Below, piece after piece: positions 43,233-53,114 of a DNA stretch of 64,000 nucleotides. Numbering within the stretch: the first letter of the stretch is position 1; each line of letters starts with the position of its first letter. The notes below the pieces were generated by a model. That model had not been told where the DNA came from, did not search any database, and saw only the letters and a program-made list of their open reading frames with translations. Location: positions 115,772-179,771 of the forward strand of contig DEIA01000009.1 in NCBI GenBank assembly GCA_002352225.1, read 5' to 3'. Made by a program: the position numbers and the translations under genes. Origin of the DNA: Flammeovirgaceae bacterium UBA2786. GTDB taxonomy: Bacteria; Bacteroidota; Bacteroidia; Cytophagales; Cyclobacteriaceae.

Positions 43233-45971
43233 ATGAAGCATTTGTACAAATTTACTCTCAGTATCGTGTTTTTTGTTTCCTTTTCAGCCTTCGGGCAGGA
43301 GGCTGTTTCTGTTACGCTAAATGCTTCCCCCTTTCAGGAATTGGTGAGGGCTATTGAACAACAAACCGCTTATCGTTTTTTTTATCGGCCCGATTGGACA
43401 GACAGTGTGACCGTTACCGTAACGGCTGAACGCGAACCCGTAGATAAACTACTTAATCGCGCATTGGAGGGAACAAATCTCCATTACAGTATCATAGAGA
43501 AAAAAATATACATAACCCGCGAGCGGCAACTATTAACCGAGCTTCCAATTGATTTTTTTAATCAGGGATCAGGATCAGGAAACACCATTGCTTTTGATTT
43601 TAGTTCATACGAAAAGCTGGAAATGGAGCGAAAAAAGGCCGAGGAAAAAATTTACAGTATTGGTACCAAAACAAAAAGCATGACCGGAAAAGCCACTCTT
43701 ACCGGATACATAAAGGACATCCGTTCTGGTGAAGCATTGATTGGGGCAACTGTGTTTGCCGTGGGTACCACCATTGGTGTAGCAACCGATCAGTTTGGTC
43801 ATTACTCCATAGACCTTCCGCGCGGCCAGCATCAACTTCAGCTTAAGAGCGTAGGCATGAAAACCACTCTGCGGCAAATTGTGCTTTACAACAATGGCAG
43901 ATTAGATGTGGAACTGGAAGAAGAAGTAACATCTTTAAAAGAAGTATTGGTACAGGCCGATCGGGATAAAAATGTAACCAGTATGCAAATGGTTGAAAAA
44001 TTAGACATCAAAACCATGAAGCAAATGCCTTTGGCTTTAGGCGAAGCTGATGTTATGAAAGTTGTTCTTGCCCTTCCCGGGGTGCAATCGGTGGGCGAAG
44101 GAACGGTAGGGCTTAATGTAAGAGGCGGAGCAACAAATCAAAATCTTATCCTATTTAACGATGCCGTTATTTATAATCCTTCGCATCTGTTTGGTTTCTT
44201 TTCCACGTTCAATCCTGATGTATTAAAAAGCGTTGAACTCTATAAGAGCGGCATTACAGCCGATTATGGTGGCCGGCTTTCTTCTGTGTTGGATGTGCAG
44301 GCCCGCGAGGGTAATCTGAAAAAATTTACCGGTTCTGGTGGTATTAGCCCTATTACCGGAAGACTAACCCTGGAAGGTCCTATTATTAAAGAAAGATCTT
44401 CTGTTTTGATTGGTATACGCTCAACCTATTCGGACTGGATATTGGGCCGGCTTGATGACCCTGCTCTAAATAAGAGCAATGCTTCTTTCTATGATGTTAC
44501 TTTCAATTTCAATCATAAGATTAATAGCAACAACAGTTTGCTCGTATCTGCTTATACAAGCAACGACAAGTTTAAATTAGCCGGTGACACCACCTATCAA
44601 TACAGCGACCGAAACGGTTCAATAAAGTGGAAACATCTTTTTAGCGATAAGCTATTTGGAGTCTTTACAGGAGCATTCAGTCAGTACTCCTATTCAATGA
44701 ATTCAGAAGGTGATTCTCTAAATGCTTTTGCCATGGGTTTTGCCATAAAACAATACAATCTTAAAGCCGACTTTTCCTATACCCTGAATAGAAAACACAC
44801 ATTAAGCACAGGAGTAAATTCAACGTTATATAATATAGCACCAGGCTCTATTAATCCAGAGGGGAGTGAGTCTCTGGTAACACCTGAAAAACTACAACAG
44901 GAACGGGGAACAGAATCGGCTATTTACATTGGTGATAATTTTGACTTTACTAGCCGGTTGTCCTTTTACTTTGGCTTACGGTACTCTTTCTATCAATATT
45001 TGGGCGCTCATGATGTTTACCTGTACTCCGGGTCACGCGAAGTCAATAATATTATTGATACTCTTCGCTACAACCCGGGTAAGACCATTTCAACATATCA
45101 TGGCCCTGAACCCAGAGTAACAGCAAGATACCTGTTATCGAACACCTCCTCACTTAAGTTTAGTTATAATCGCACGCGGCAGTACATTCAAATGCTGTCC
45201 AACACAACCGCAATTACTCCTACTGATACCTGGAAATTAAGCGATCCTTACATTAAACCCCAGGTAGGAGATCAGGTTTCTATAGGATATTATAAGAATC
45301 TAAAGGGAAATTCTATCGAAACATCGGTAGAGACTTACTACAAAACAATGAATAATAGTATTGACTATAAAGATGGTGCGGTCTTATTACTTAACCAGCA
45401 TATTGAAACAGATGTCCTTCGGGCAAAAGGCCGGGCGTATGGAATTGAGTTTCTCTTTAAAAAAACAACAGGCAAGCTAAATGGGTGGGTTAGTTACGCC
45501 TATTCCCGTTCTCTCCTTCAAACCAAAGGAAATAGTAAATCAGAAATGGTCAATAACGGAAAATTCTATCCCAGCAATTTTGACAAACCTCATGCAGTCA
45601 ATTTTATCGGAAATTTTAAATTCAACAGAAGAATTAATTTCTCGCTAAATGTAGTGTATAGTACAGGTCGCCCCATCACGTTGCCTATTGCTAAATACTA
45701 CCTGGAAGAAAGTAATCGGATTTACTATTCCGACCGCAATGCTTATCGCATTCCCGATTATTTCAGATCTGATGTTTCGGTAAACATAGAGGGCAATCAT
45801 AAAATAAAAAAATTGGCTCATAGCTCCTGGACAATTGCTTTGTACAATCTAACCGGAAGAAGAAATGCGTATTCTGTGTTCTTTGTTTCTCAAAATGGAC
45901 AGATTAACGGTTACAAACTTTCTGTTTTTGGCCAGCCGATTCCCACTATAACTTACAATTTTAAGTTCTAA
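43233..45971 (+). CDS. TonB-dependent receptor with N-terminal STN and carboxypeptidase-regulatory domains
   Basis: This 912-residue protein has a signal peptide (1-22) and an STN domain at about 25-92 (PFQELVRAIEQQTAYRFFYRPDW, AEREPVDKLLNRALEGTNLHYSI). A linker follows, then a carboxypeptidase-regulatory-like domain at about 152-240 and a plug (LALGEADVMKVVLALPGVQSVGEGTVGLNVRGGATNQNLILFNDAVIYNPSHLFGFF). A long beta-barrel ends PTITYNFKF. The STN implies signalling to a FecR-type regulator, but none is adjacent. Its stop touches the ATG of the DUF4249 gene. The substrate is unknown. Confidence 0.93.
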   Translation: MKHLYKFTLSIVFFVSFSAFGQEAVSVTLNASPFQELVRAIEQQTAYRFFYRPDWTDSVTVTVTAEREPVDKLLNRALEGTNLHYSIIEKKIYITRERQLLTELPIDFFNQGSGSGNTIAFDFSSYEKLEMERKKAEEKIYSIGTKTKSMTGKATLTGYIKDIRSGEALIGATVFAVGTTIGVATDQFGHYSIDLPRGQHQLQLKSVGMKTTLRQIVLYNNGRLDVELEEEVTSLKEVLVQADRDKNVTSMQMVEKLDIKTMKQMPLALGEADVMKVVLALPGVQSVGEGTVGLNVRGGATNQNLILFNDAVIYNPSHLFGFFSTFNPDVLKSVELYKSGITADYGGRLSSVLDVQAREGNLKKFTGSGGISPITGRLTLEGPIIKERSSVLIGIRSTYSDWILGRLDDPALNKSNASFYDVTFNFNHKINSNNSLLVSAYTSNDKFKLAGDTTYQYSDRNGSIKWKHLFSDKLFGVFTGAFSQYSYSMNSEGDSLNAFAMGFAIKQYNLKADFSYTLNRKHTLSTGVNSTLYNIAPGSINPEGSESLVTPEKLQQERGTESAIYIGDNFDFTSRLSFYFGLRYSFYQYLGAHDVYLYSGSREVNNIIDTLRYNPGKTISTYHGPEPRVTARYLLSNTSSLKFSYNRTRQYIQMLSNTTAITPTDTWKLSDPYIKPQVGDQVSIGYYKNLKGNSIETSVETYYKTMNNSIDYKDGAVLLLNQHIETDVLRAKGRAYGIEFLFKKTTGKLNGWVSYAYSRSLLQTKGNSKSEMVNNGKFYPSNFDKPHAVNFIGNFKFNRRINFSLNVVYSTGRPITLPIAKYYLEESNRIYYSDRNAYRIPDYFRSDVSVNIEGNHKIKKLAHSSWTIALYNLTGRRNAYSVFFVSQNGQINGYKLSVFGQPIPTITYNFKF

Positions 45972-47132
45972 ATGATCTTGAAAAAAAACATAAAGACCAT
46001 TCTCTTTAAGTTCGTCTTCCTAATGCTGTTTGGTTGTCTTGAACCATACAGCCCAACGGTTATAGAGCAAAACGTGAACCTTCTGGTTGTAGATGGCTTT
46101 TTAAATGCCTCTACAAACAGCATTCAGGTAAAACTATCGCGTACACTCCCCATATACACAGAGGGTTCATATACAACCGAAAAAAATGCAACCGTTGTTC
46201 TTGAAGAAGAAGCCGGGCCATCTCAACCTCTGTATGAAACAGTAGATGGAACATACGTAATGCAAAACCTAAACCTGAATAACTCAAAAAAATACCGCTT
46301 GTTCATACGAACGGAGTTTGATGAATATGCATCGGAATACATAACATTAAAGCAATCTCCTTCGCTGGATGAAGTAACATGGGAAGCCACTGCCGATGGT
46401 GTTAAAATTTATGTGAGCGCCCACGACCCCACCAATCAAACACGATATTACCAATGGAAATTCTGGGAAACCTGGCAATATACAGCCGACTACTTTTCTG
46501 CCTATACTTATAAGAATGACAGCATTCTGTATCGCAATTCGAATGAGTTTACCTACATCTGCTATAAAAGCGCTCCATCCGATAAAATAATTCTCAAATC
46601 TACCACTCAACTTAATGAAGATGTTGTTGGTAAATTTCCAATTCATCTTGTTCCCAGGGGTTCAAGAAAAGTTGCAAGCCGATATAACCTTTTGGTGCAA
46701 CAACGTGCTCTTGATGAGGCTGCATACAATTATTATGTTCAGCTTCAAAAAACAACCGAAACTGTTGGCGGTCTATTTGACCCCCTCCCCTCTCAGGTAA
46801 CAGGAAACATGCACAATGTAAACAACCCATCAGAGCCTGTCATTGGCTATTTTATGGGGGGAAGTGTTCAGGAAAAAATGATTTTTATTAACAGGCATGA
46901 ACTTCCTTCTTATCTGTTAAACTTTGAGCCAGAAATCATCAACTGCAGAATTGACACTATAGCGTCATCGGAAGTCCCTTCTTTATTTCCACAACATCAA
47001 CTTTTGGAGGGATATCCCGAAAACCCAAACATCGAACCTTATGAGCATAATTTTTTTCTGGTAATTCCACAACAATGTGCTGATTGCCGGTTAAAAGATA
47101 ATGGCACAATAACCAGACCCGTTTTTTGGTAG
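45972..47132 (+). CDS. DUF4249 family lipoprotein
   Basis: This 386-residue protein has a lipoprotein signal with cysteine in MLFGCLEPYSP. The family start EQNVNLLVVDGFLNASTNSIQVKLSRTLPI, an Ig-like beta domain and the C-terminal cysteine-containing QQCADCRLKDNGTITRPVFW are typical of DUF4249. These lipoproteins are encoded beside TonB receptors in Bacteroidota and may act as surface-exposed ligand-binding partners, in a SusD-like role. That role is inferred from context. It is directly abutted by the receptor gene upstream and the MG2-like gene downstream, with no spacer. Confidence 0.9.
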   Translation: MILKKNIKTILFKFVFLMLFGCLEPYSPTVIEQNVNLLVVDGFLNASTNSIQVKLSRTLPIYTEGSYTTEKNATVVLEEEAGPSQPLYETVDGTYVMQNLNLNNSKKYRLFIRTEFDEYASEYITLKQSPSLDEVTWEATADGVKIYVSAHDPTNQTRYYQWKFWETWQYTADYFSAYTYKNDSILYRNSNEFTYICYKSAPSDKIILKSTTQLNEDVVGKFPIHLVPRGSRKVASRYNLLVQQRALDEAAYNYYVQLQKTTETVGGLFDPLPSQVTGNMHNVNNPSEPVIGYFMGGSVQEKMIFINRHELPSYLLNFEPEIINCRIDTIASSEVPSLFPQHQLLEGYPENPNIEPYEHNFFLVIPQQCADCRLKDNGTITRPVFW

Positions 47133-49508
47133 ATGATGAATATACTTCGAACTATAATATTGCTTTGTCTGACATCCCTTTTGCCTCTCTCCGCTAAGGC
47201 TCAATGGAACCATGTTACAGACAGTCTTGTGGAAAAGTTTGAACAATATCAATCAAACACCTTACAGGAAAAAATATACGTACACATTGACCGAACTTCT
47301 TACCTGGCTGGCGAACTTCTTTGGTTTAAAATTTATTACGTTGATGCCAGCTTCTATCTGCCCCTAAATGTAAGCAAGGTTGCGTACGTTGAAATTCTGG
47401 ATAAGAATAACGAACCGGTTATTCAGGAAAAGGTTGAGTTAAAAAACGGAAAGGGCGAAGGCTCGCTGTTTATACCGGCTGTTCTGGGTAGTGGAAACTA
47501 TGTGCTTCGTGCATACACCAATTGGATGAAAAATTTTTCTCCTGAATTCTACTTTCACCAACCTGTATTGATCATCAATACGTTTGTAAAAACAGAAATA
47601 GAATCCAGTTCCAAATCAGGCCCTGCCTTTAATGCCCGGTTTTTTCCTGAGGGTGGGCATCTTGTATCTGGTGTAAAGGCTAAGATTGCATTTCAAGTAA
47701 CAAGCCCAGATGGTGTTGGTATTCCATGTAAAGGATATGTACGGAACTCATCAGACAGCATCGTAGCTGAATTTCAGCCTTTAAAGTTTGGGATTGGTCA
47801 TTTTTACATGACAGCCCTGGCTGAAGAAAAGTATCGGATTTCAATTGAAGATGAAAACGGAAACAAAAATGATTTTCCATTTCCTGAAGTAAAGTCTTTG
47901 GGTTATGCGATGGCTGTTACGGAAACCCCTGATCATATTGAAATTGATGTTACTGCCCGATCAGCCAATTCCCCTCTGGTTTTCCTATTTGCCCATTCCA
48001 AACAACAAGTCACCAAGGCAGAAGGGAAAATCCTTACTAATGACAGAACCCGCTTTATTATCAGCAAAGACGAACTAAGAGAAGGAATCACAAATCTTAC
48101 ACTATTCAATTCTGAACTTGAGCCTATATGTGAACGGCTATTTTTTAAGCTCCCGCAAAAAAAACTAGAATTCAACATTCAATCAGAACGTAAAGGGTAT
48201 AACCCCAAAAATCTGGTCAAACTAAATTTAACAACAAATCATAATTCTGATATCTCTATTTCTGTTTACCGAACCGACTCAATCCCTTCTCCTCAACGAA
48301 ATAATATCTACGAGTACCTATGGCTTTCTTCAGATTTAAAAGGAACCGTAGAATCGCCTCACTATTATTTCAATTCTACTGATTCTATTGCTCCTGTTGC
48401 TCTGGATAATCTTATGCTTACCCATGGGTGGAGAAGATTTAATTGGGATACTATACTGGGAGGCCAAATTTATTTTGACTATTTGCCCGAATATCGCGGG
48501 CATCTTATTCATGGAAACGTGGTAAATAACGCGAACACTCCTGTGGCCGGTGTGCTCACTTCTCTCTCCTTTCCTGATAAAACCATTCAACTATACGGCT
48601 CTCGCAGCAATTCTAAGGGAGACGTTTTTTTTGAAGTAAAAAACTTTTTTGGTAACCAACCGGTTTATGTGCAGCCCATGTTTGCAGCCGATAGTAATCT
48701 CGTCATTAAAATAAACTCTCCCTTTTCGTTACGCTTTGCTTCGATCGATTTCCCCAAGCTACAACTTAACCCAGGTTATAAAGAAACGATTTTGAACAGA
48801 AGCATAGCAATGCAACTTCATAACATTTACTATCAGGAAAGATTGATTGCAGCTCAAAATTCTACATCTGGCCGCACCCCATTTTACGAAAAGTCTGATG
48901 AGCTTTATATGCTTGATGATTATACACGATTCCCTCTTCTGGAAGAAGTTTTCAAAGAATATGTTCGGGGCGTTATGCTTAGGAAACGTAAGGAGGGAAT
49001 CCAGTTTATGGTTCAGCAAAAAATAAATCAACCCATCTCAACTGAAAGTCCACTGGTTTTGTTAGACGGTGTACCGGTATTTAATTACGATAAACTGCTG
49101 GAGTTTAATGCCAACCATATTAAAAAAATAGAGGTGCTTACACATGAGCATTATCTAGGGCCTTTGGTTTTGCATGGGGCCATCCTGCTTTCTACTTATA
49201 ACGGAGACCTTGGCGGGTTCGAGATCAATACCGAAAACGCATCCATAAATTATGAAGGCTTGCAATTGAAGCGTGAGTTTTATTCTCCCGGTTATGAAAC
49301 TCAAATTGCTAGAGAAAGCCGGGTGCCCGATCAACGATCAGTATTATATTGGAATGCATCGCAGCAAATTAATGCTCAAAGTAACACTCCCATTCAGTTT
49401 TACACATCAGATTTAAGCGGAGAATTTGAGGTTGTTGTGGAGGGAATTAGCAAAGATGGAGTTGCCGGAAGTGCCGTGTATCGCTTTGTGGTTGAAGAGA
49501 ATAATTAA
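47133..49508 (+). CDS. Large secreted protein with MG2-like N-terminal domain
   Basis: This 791-residue protein has a signal peptide (about 1-24). The N-terminal part (EKIYVHIDRTSYLAGELLWFKIYYVDA, GSGNYVLRAYTNWMKNFSPEFYF) resembles the MG2 beta-sandwich of alpha-2-macroglobulins. More beta domains follow. The C-terminal part includes PLVLLDGVPVFNYDKLLEFNANHIKKIEVLTHEHYLGPLVLHGAILLSTY, which looks like a TonB plug-type segment without a barrel. Such proteins often accompany TonB receptor/DUF4249 pairs, but their function is unknown. It starts immediately after the DUF4249 stop (TAG then ATG) and is the last gene of the operon. Confidence 0.82.
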   Translation: MMNILRTIILLCLTSLLPLSAKAQWNHVTDSLVEKFEQYQSNTLQEKIYVHIDRTSYLAGELLWFKIYYVDASFYLPLNVSKVAYVEILDKNNEPVIQEKVELKNGKGEGSLFIPAVLGSGNYVLRAYTNWMKNFSPEFYFHQPVLIINTFVKTEIESSSKSGPAFNARFFPEGGHLVSGVKAKIAFQVTSPDGVGIPCKGYVRNSSDSIVAEFQPLKFGIGHFYMTALAEEKYRISIEDENGNKNDFPFPEVKSLGYAMAVTETPDHIEIDVTARSANSPLVFLFAHSKQQVTKAEGKILTNDRTRFIISKDELREGITNLTLFNSELEPICERLFFKLPQKKLEFNIQSERKGYNPKNLVKLNLTTNHNSDISISVYRTDSIPSPQRNNIYEYLWLSSDLKGTVESPHYYFNSTDSIAPVALDNLMLTHGWRRFNWDTILGGQIYFDYLPEYRGHLIHGNVVNNANTPVAGVLTSLSFPDKTIQLYGSRSNSKGDVFFEVKNFFGNQPVYVQPMFAADSNLVIKINSPFSLRFASIDFPKLQLNPGYKETILNRSIAMQLHNIYYQERLIAAQNSTSGRTPFYEKSDELYMLDDYTRFPLLEEVFKEYVRGVMLRKRKEGIQFMVQQKINQPISTESPLVLLDGVPVFNYDKLLEFNANHIKKIEVLTHEHYLGPLVLHGAILLSTYNGDLGGFEINTENASINYEGLQLKREFYSPGYETQIARESRVPDQRSVLYWNASQQINAQSNTPIQFYTSDLSGEFEVVVEGISKDGVAGSAVYRFVVEENN

Positions 49509-49537
49509 ATCATAGTCCTGTACTTAATCAACTTCCC

Positions 49538-50398
49538 TCACTTTACAACCTTCAAACTCAGATCCAAACTTTTAACAGAATGCGTAAGGGCACCCACTGA
49601 GATGTAATCTACCCCGCACTCGGCCACAGCGCGCAATGTGGTTTCGGTAATACCGCCACTCGCTTCAGTTTTGTGCTTTCCGCCAATCAATTTCACGGCT
49701 TGTTTCATCTGGTCTGTACTCATGTTGTCCAGCATAATTACATCTACCCCGCCAACCTGTAACACCTCTTCTACTTCAGCAAGGGTTCGGGTTTCTACTT
49801 CAATCTTTAAGGATTTGTTGTTGGTACGAAGATAACCGTGTACTTGTTCAATAGCAGCACGCACCCCACCAGCCATATCTATGTGGTTATCCTTCAACAT
49901 CACCATGTCGTACAAAGCAAAGCGGTGATTCATTCCACCACCAATGGCAACTGCCCACTTTTCCATTAACCTGAAATTAGGCGTAGTTTTTCGTGTATCC
50001 ATCAGGCGTGCCGGTGTGCCTTCAATCAGCATACAGAGTTTGTGTGTATACGTGGCTATCCCACTCATGCGTTGCATGCAGTTCAACACCAATCTCTCGG
50101 CCATTAAAATTGACTGGGCTTTGCCTTCAACAATAAAAGCAATGTCGCCATTACGTATTCTGTCTCCATCATTTTTGATGATGGTTGTTTGTAACCCAGC
50201 ATCAACTACTTCAAAAATTTTTAATGCCAACTCCACCCCAGCCAGAATGCCGGTGTCTTTAACTAAAAGATTTGCCTTGCTGATTTTGCTTGCCGGTACG
50301 GCCCCTAACGTAGAGTGATCGCCCTCACCAATGTCTTCAGCCAAAGCCTGTTTAATAAATTGATCAATAGCCTGGTTGGTAAGATATGCTGGTCGCAT
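49538..50398 (-). CDS. nadC: Nicotinate-nucleotide pyrophosphorylase (carboxylating)
   Basis: This enzyme converts quinolinate and PRPP to nicotinate mononucleotide in de novo NAD synthesis. At 286 residues it fits NadC. The motifs ALAEDIGEGDHST, MSGIATYTHKL, DTRKTTPNFRLMEKWAVAIGGGMNHRFALYDMVMLKDNHI (quinolinate and phosphate-binding arginine, histidine and lysine residues) and VDVIMLDNMS / EASGGI are all present. The ATG overlaps the stop of the DUF4783 gene as TAATG. No nadA or nadB is in the window. Confidence 0.96.
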   Translation of the reverse strand: MRPAYLTNQAIDQFIKQALAEDIGEGDHSTLGAVPASKISKANLLVKDTGILAGVELALKIFEVVDAGLQTTIIKNDGDRIRNGDIAFIVEGKAQSILMAERLVLNCMQRMSGIATYTHKLCMLIEGTPARLMDTRKTTPNFRLMEKWAVAIGGGMNHRFALYDMVMLKDNHIDMAGGVRAAIEQVHGYLRTNNKSLKIEVETRTLAEVEEVLQVGGVDVIMLDNMSTDQMKQAVKLIGGKHKTEASGGITETTLRAVAECGVDYISVGALTHSVKSLDLSLKVVK

Positions 50399-50790
50399 TA
50401 TTCTTTCACAAAAGAAATTTCATGAATCAGATGCGTAGTGCCGGTTTGTTTTAGGCGTATAAGTACAGTAAGCTGATTGCCATTGCTTTTGTACGTACCA
50501 ATAGCATATTGAAGCCCGCTTTTAGATGAGCCTGTATGCGAAATACTAAAATCCGTTACCGGATACTTTTTGAAAAAATCGCGCAATACAAATTCAGCCT
50601 GAGCTTTGCTGTATGTGTTTATTTCTCCCTCTACATTAATTTCAACCGATTGGTTTACGTACTTCACCAATTCTTTAGCACTGCCCGCTTTTAAGGCCTC
50701 TTTCATGGGGGCAAAAATATCGCCCTGCGCTTTAACCGAAAGCGTGCCTAATAGCAAAACAACCGTGTAAACCCACTTTTTTGTGTTCAT
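50398..50790 (-). CDS. DUF4783 family exported protein
   Basis: This 130-residue protein has a signal peptide (about 1-21, ending VKAQ). An NTF2-like small alpha/beta fold follows, typical of DUF4783: FAPMKEALKAGSAKELVKYVNQSVEINVEGEINTYSKAQAEFVLRDFFKKYPVTDFSISHTG. The molecular function is unknown. It overlaps nadC by one base (TAATG), so the two are translationally coupled, although no link between NAD synthesis and this envelope protein is established. I recall the same adjacency in other Bacteroidota. Confidence 0.85.
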   Translation of the reverse strand: MNTKKWVYTVVLLLGTLSVKAQGDIFAPMKEALKAGSAKELVKYVNQSVEINVEGEINTYSKAQAEFVLRDFFKKYPVTDFSISHTGSSKSGLQYAIGTYKSNGNQLTVLIRLKQTGTTHLIHEISFVKE

Positions 50791-50932
50791 AGTACTTCAG
50801 GTTCGCTCTAAAATTATGCCATTAATACGGTACAGAAAAATATGTAATAAGGTATTAACGACCTAACAAATGTTTTTGGCGCTTCTGGTGTTATTACCTT
50901 ATTAATCCGGGTAAATGAAGCCCTTCTCCTTG

Positions 50933-50940
50933 TATATTTG
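50933..50940 (+). promoter_or_regulatory. -7 promoter element for gpmI
   Basis: TATATTTG is an exact TAnnTTTG match 28 bp upstream of the ATG at 50969. A TTTG at the -33 spacing was not found. Confidence 0.4.
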
Positions 50941-50968
50941 GCCTCGCAAAAATTAACATTCTGTGGTT

Positions 50969-52492
50969 ATGAACAAGAAATTATTGCTGATGATTTTGGA
51001 TGGATGGGGAATTGCCAAAAACACCAAAGTATCGGCTATCGATAGTGCCCATACACCCTACATCAATTCGCTCTACAAAAAGTATCCGCACAGCACACTT
51101 GAAGCATCAGGTCTTGCTGTGGGTTTACCTGCCGGACAAATGGGGAACTCTGAAGTGGGGCATATGAACATTGGAGCGGGGCGAATCGTGTACCAGGATC
51201 TGGTTCGGATTAATAAAGCCGTGGAAGAAAAAGAACTCGACTCAAACCCGGTGCTGAAAGAAGCAATAGATTACGCTAAAAAGAATAACAAAGCATTTCA
51301 TTTAATAGGGCTCGTTTCAGATGGTGGGGTGCACTCTCACATTGCTCACCTGAAAGGAATTACCAGCATTCTTAACAACCATGGATTAAAAAATGTATTC
51401 ATTCATGCCTTTACAGATGGCCGCGACACTGACCCTAAAGGAGGGCTGAATTACCTTTCTGATTTGAGTGCTCATCTTACCAAAACAACAGGTAAAATTG
51501 CCAGTGTGGTTGGCCGCTATTATGCGATGGATCGCGACAAACGCTGGGAGCGGGTTAAACTGGCCTACGATCTTTTGGTACATGGTACTGGCGAAGCAAC
51601 CACCGATGTGCTGAAATCCATTTCAAAATCGTACGATGCAAATATTACTGATGAGTTTATTAAACCTATTGTAGTAACCGATCAAAACCATAAACCGCTT
51701 GCCACCATTCAAGAAGGCGATGTGGTATTGTGTTTCAACTTCCGTACCGACCGCGGACGCGAAATTACCATGGCCCTTACCCAGCAGGATTTTCATGAGC
51801 AGAATATGTACAAACTCAACCTGCACTACATAACCCTCACAAATTATGACGATTCATTCAAGGGCATAAAAGTGGTTTTTGAAAAAGATAACCTGGAAAA
51901 CACATTAGGCGAAATTGTTTCAAAAGCCGGAAAAAAGCAGATTCGAATTGCCGAAACAGAAAAATACCCCCACGTTACGTTTTTCTTCTCAGGTGGCCGC
52001 GAAATGGCTTTTGAGGGCGAATCGCGAATCATGTGCCCATCGCCTAAAGTAGCCACCTACGATCTGCAACCCGAGATGAGTGCAAATGATATTAAAGACA
52101 AAATCATTCCCGAGCTTATTAAAAAAGAAGCCGATTTTATATGCCTTAACTTTGCCAACCCCGACATGGTGGGCCATACCGGAGTATTTGAAGCAGCCGT
52201 AAAAGCCTGCGAAACAGTAGACCAATGCAATGAAGCTGTAACCGAAACAGCCCGTAAAAATGGATATGCGGTTATCATTATTGCCGACCATGGCAATGCC
52301 GATTTGATGATTAACGAAGACGGAACCCCTAATACCGCACACACCACTAACCTGGTACCCGTAATACTGGTAGATGATCAATACAAAGGCAAACTTAAAT
52401 CAGGAAAGTTGGGCGACCTTGCGCCAACCATTCTTACGCTTATGGGCATACCCGTACCAAAGGAAATGAGCGGCACGGTATTGATTGATTGA
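50969..52492 (+). CDS. gpmI: 2,3-bisphosphoglycerate-independent phosphoglycerate mutase
   Basis: This enzyme interconverts 3- and 2-phosphoglycerate in glycolysis and needs two Mn ions. The ATG at 50969 gives 507 residues, the usual size. The alkaline-phosphatase-like metal site begins with D11 in LMILDGWGIA. The catalytic serine is S61 in GQMGNSEVGHMNIGAGR. The phosphatase domain ends with IIADHGNADLMINEDG and NTAHTTNLVPVILV. A GTG 6 bp upstream is in frame but the ATG is more likely. A lipoprotein gene follows 7 bp after the stop. Confidence 0.97.
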   Translation: MNKKLLLMILDGWGIAKNTKVSAIDSAHTPYINSLYKKYPHSTLEASGLAVGLPAGQMGNSEVGHMNIGAGRIVYQDLVRINKAVEEKELDSNPVLKEAIDYAKKNNKAFHLIGLVSDGGVHSHIAHLKGITSILNNHGLKNVFIHAFTDGRDTDPKGGLNYLSDLSAHLTKTTGKIASVVGRYYAMDRDKRWERVKLAYDLLVHGTGEATTDVLKSISKSYDANITDEFIKPIVVTDQNHKPLATIQEGDVVLCFNFRTDRGREITMALTQQDFHEQNMYKLNLHYITLTNYDDSFKGIKVVFEKDNLENTLGEIVSKAGKKQIRIAETEKYPHVTFFFSGGREMAFEGESRIMCPSPKVATYDLQPEMSANDIKDKIIPELIKKEADFICLNFANPDMVGHTGVFEAAVKACETVDQCNEAVTETARKNGYAVIIIADHGNADLMINEDGTPNTAHTTNLVPVILVDDQYKGKLKSGKLGDLAPTILTLMGIPVPKEMSGTVLID

Positions 52493-52499
52493 TTTGAAG

Positions 52500-53090
52500 A
52501 TGCGGATTTTATTTGCAGGAATTATATTGGCACTGGCCTGGAGTTGTAAACAATCAGAGGTTATTTACGACAAACCCTATTTCGATTTTGATAGTTTGAT
52601 AACCCGGCAACAACAAGCCTTGTTAACAGCCAATGCAACACTTACCAAAACGGTAACACTCGATGGCTCTACAGAAGAAATTACTTTTGCCATTGATTCT
52701 GTTGTCTTAACCAAGGAGCTTGATGTTTTCAAACAACTTGATATCATTAACAAACCTGGTTTTAAAGGCAAGTATAAAATTTCAGATGGCGAAAAAGATT
52801 CGCGCAGTAATCTTACTATACGCAGGTACGAGGCGCTGGAAACAAACACTCCTGTTCCATTTGTTTTATTCTATTACCAGAATGAGTTTAATCGGCTACA
52901 CAAAATTGAATCTGCTTATCGTGAAAACAACACACTTTATGGAACAGGGCGAAATCTTTTGCTTGAGTTCGATGACGCTTCGGGCAGCCCCCTTTTGGTC
53001 AATTATAGATTAACCGGAGTTCAGAAAATGATATTAAGCGACACAATCGGGTTTTCTATTGAAGGGACTCTGGTGCCTGGAATTTTCTAA
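52500..53090 (+). CDS. Lipoprotein of unknown function
   Basis: The ATG at 52500 gives 196 residues with lipobox LAWSC at about residue 16. An upstream in-frame start overlapping gpmI is less likely, because the signal peptide begins at MRILFAGII. The mature part is mostly beta and polar (ATLTKTVTLDGSTEEITFAIDS, LTIRRYEALETNTPVPFVLFYYQNEFNRLHKIE) and matches no family I recognise. It lies between gpmI (7 bp) and the ABC exporter gene (24 bp), in one direction, and may belong to that transcript. Confidence 0.75.
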   Translation: MRILFAGIILALAWSCKQSEVIYDKPYFDFDSLITRQQQALLTANATLTKTVTLDGSTEEITFAIDSVVLTKELDVFKQLDIINKPGFKGKYKISDGEKDSRSNLTIRRYEALETNTPVPFVLFYYQNEFNRLHKIESAYRENNTLYGTGRNLLLEFDDASGSPLLVNYRLTGVQKMILSDTIGFSIEGTLVPGIF

Positions 53091-53114
53091 AAACGCCAAA
53101 CTACCAGAAAAATA

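Noticed and set aside
51989..52381. 130-residue minus-strand ORF inside gpmI
   Set aside because: Antisense to the phosphatase domain of a clear GpmI; no independent support.
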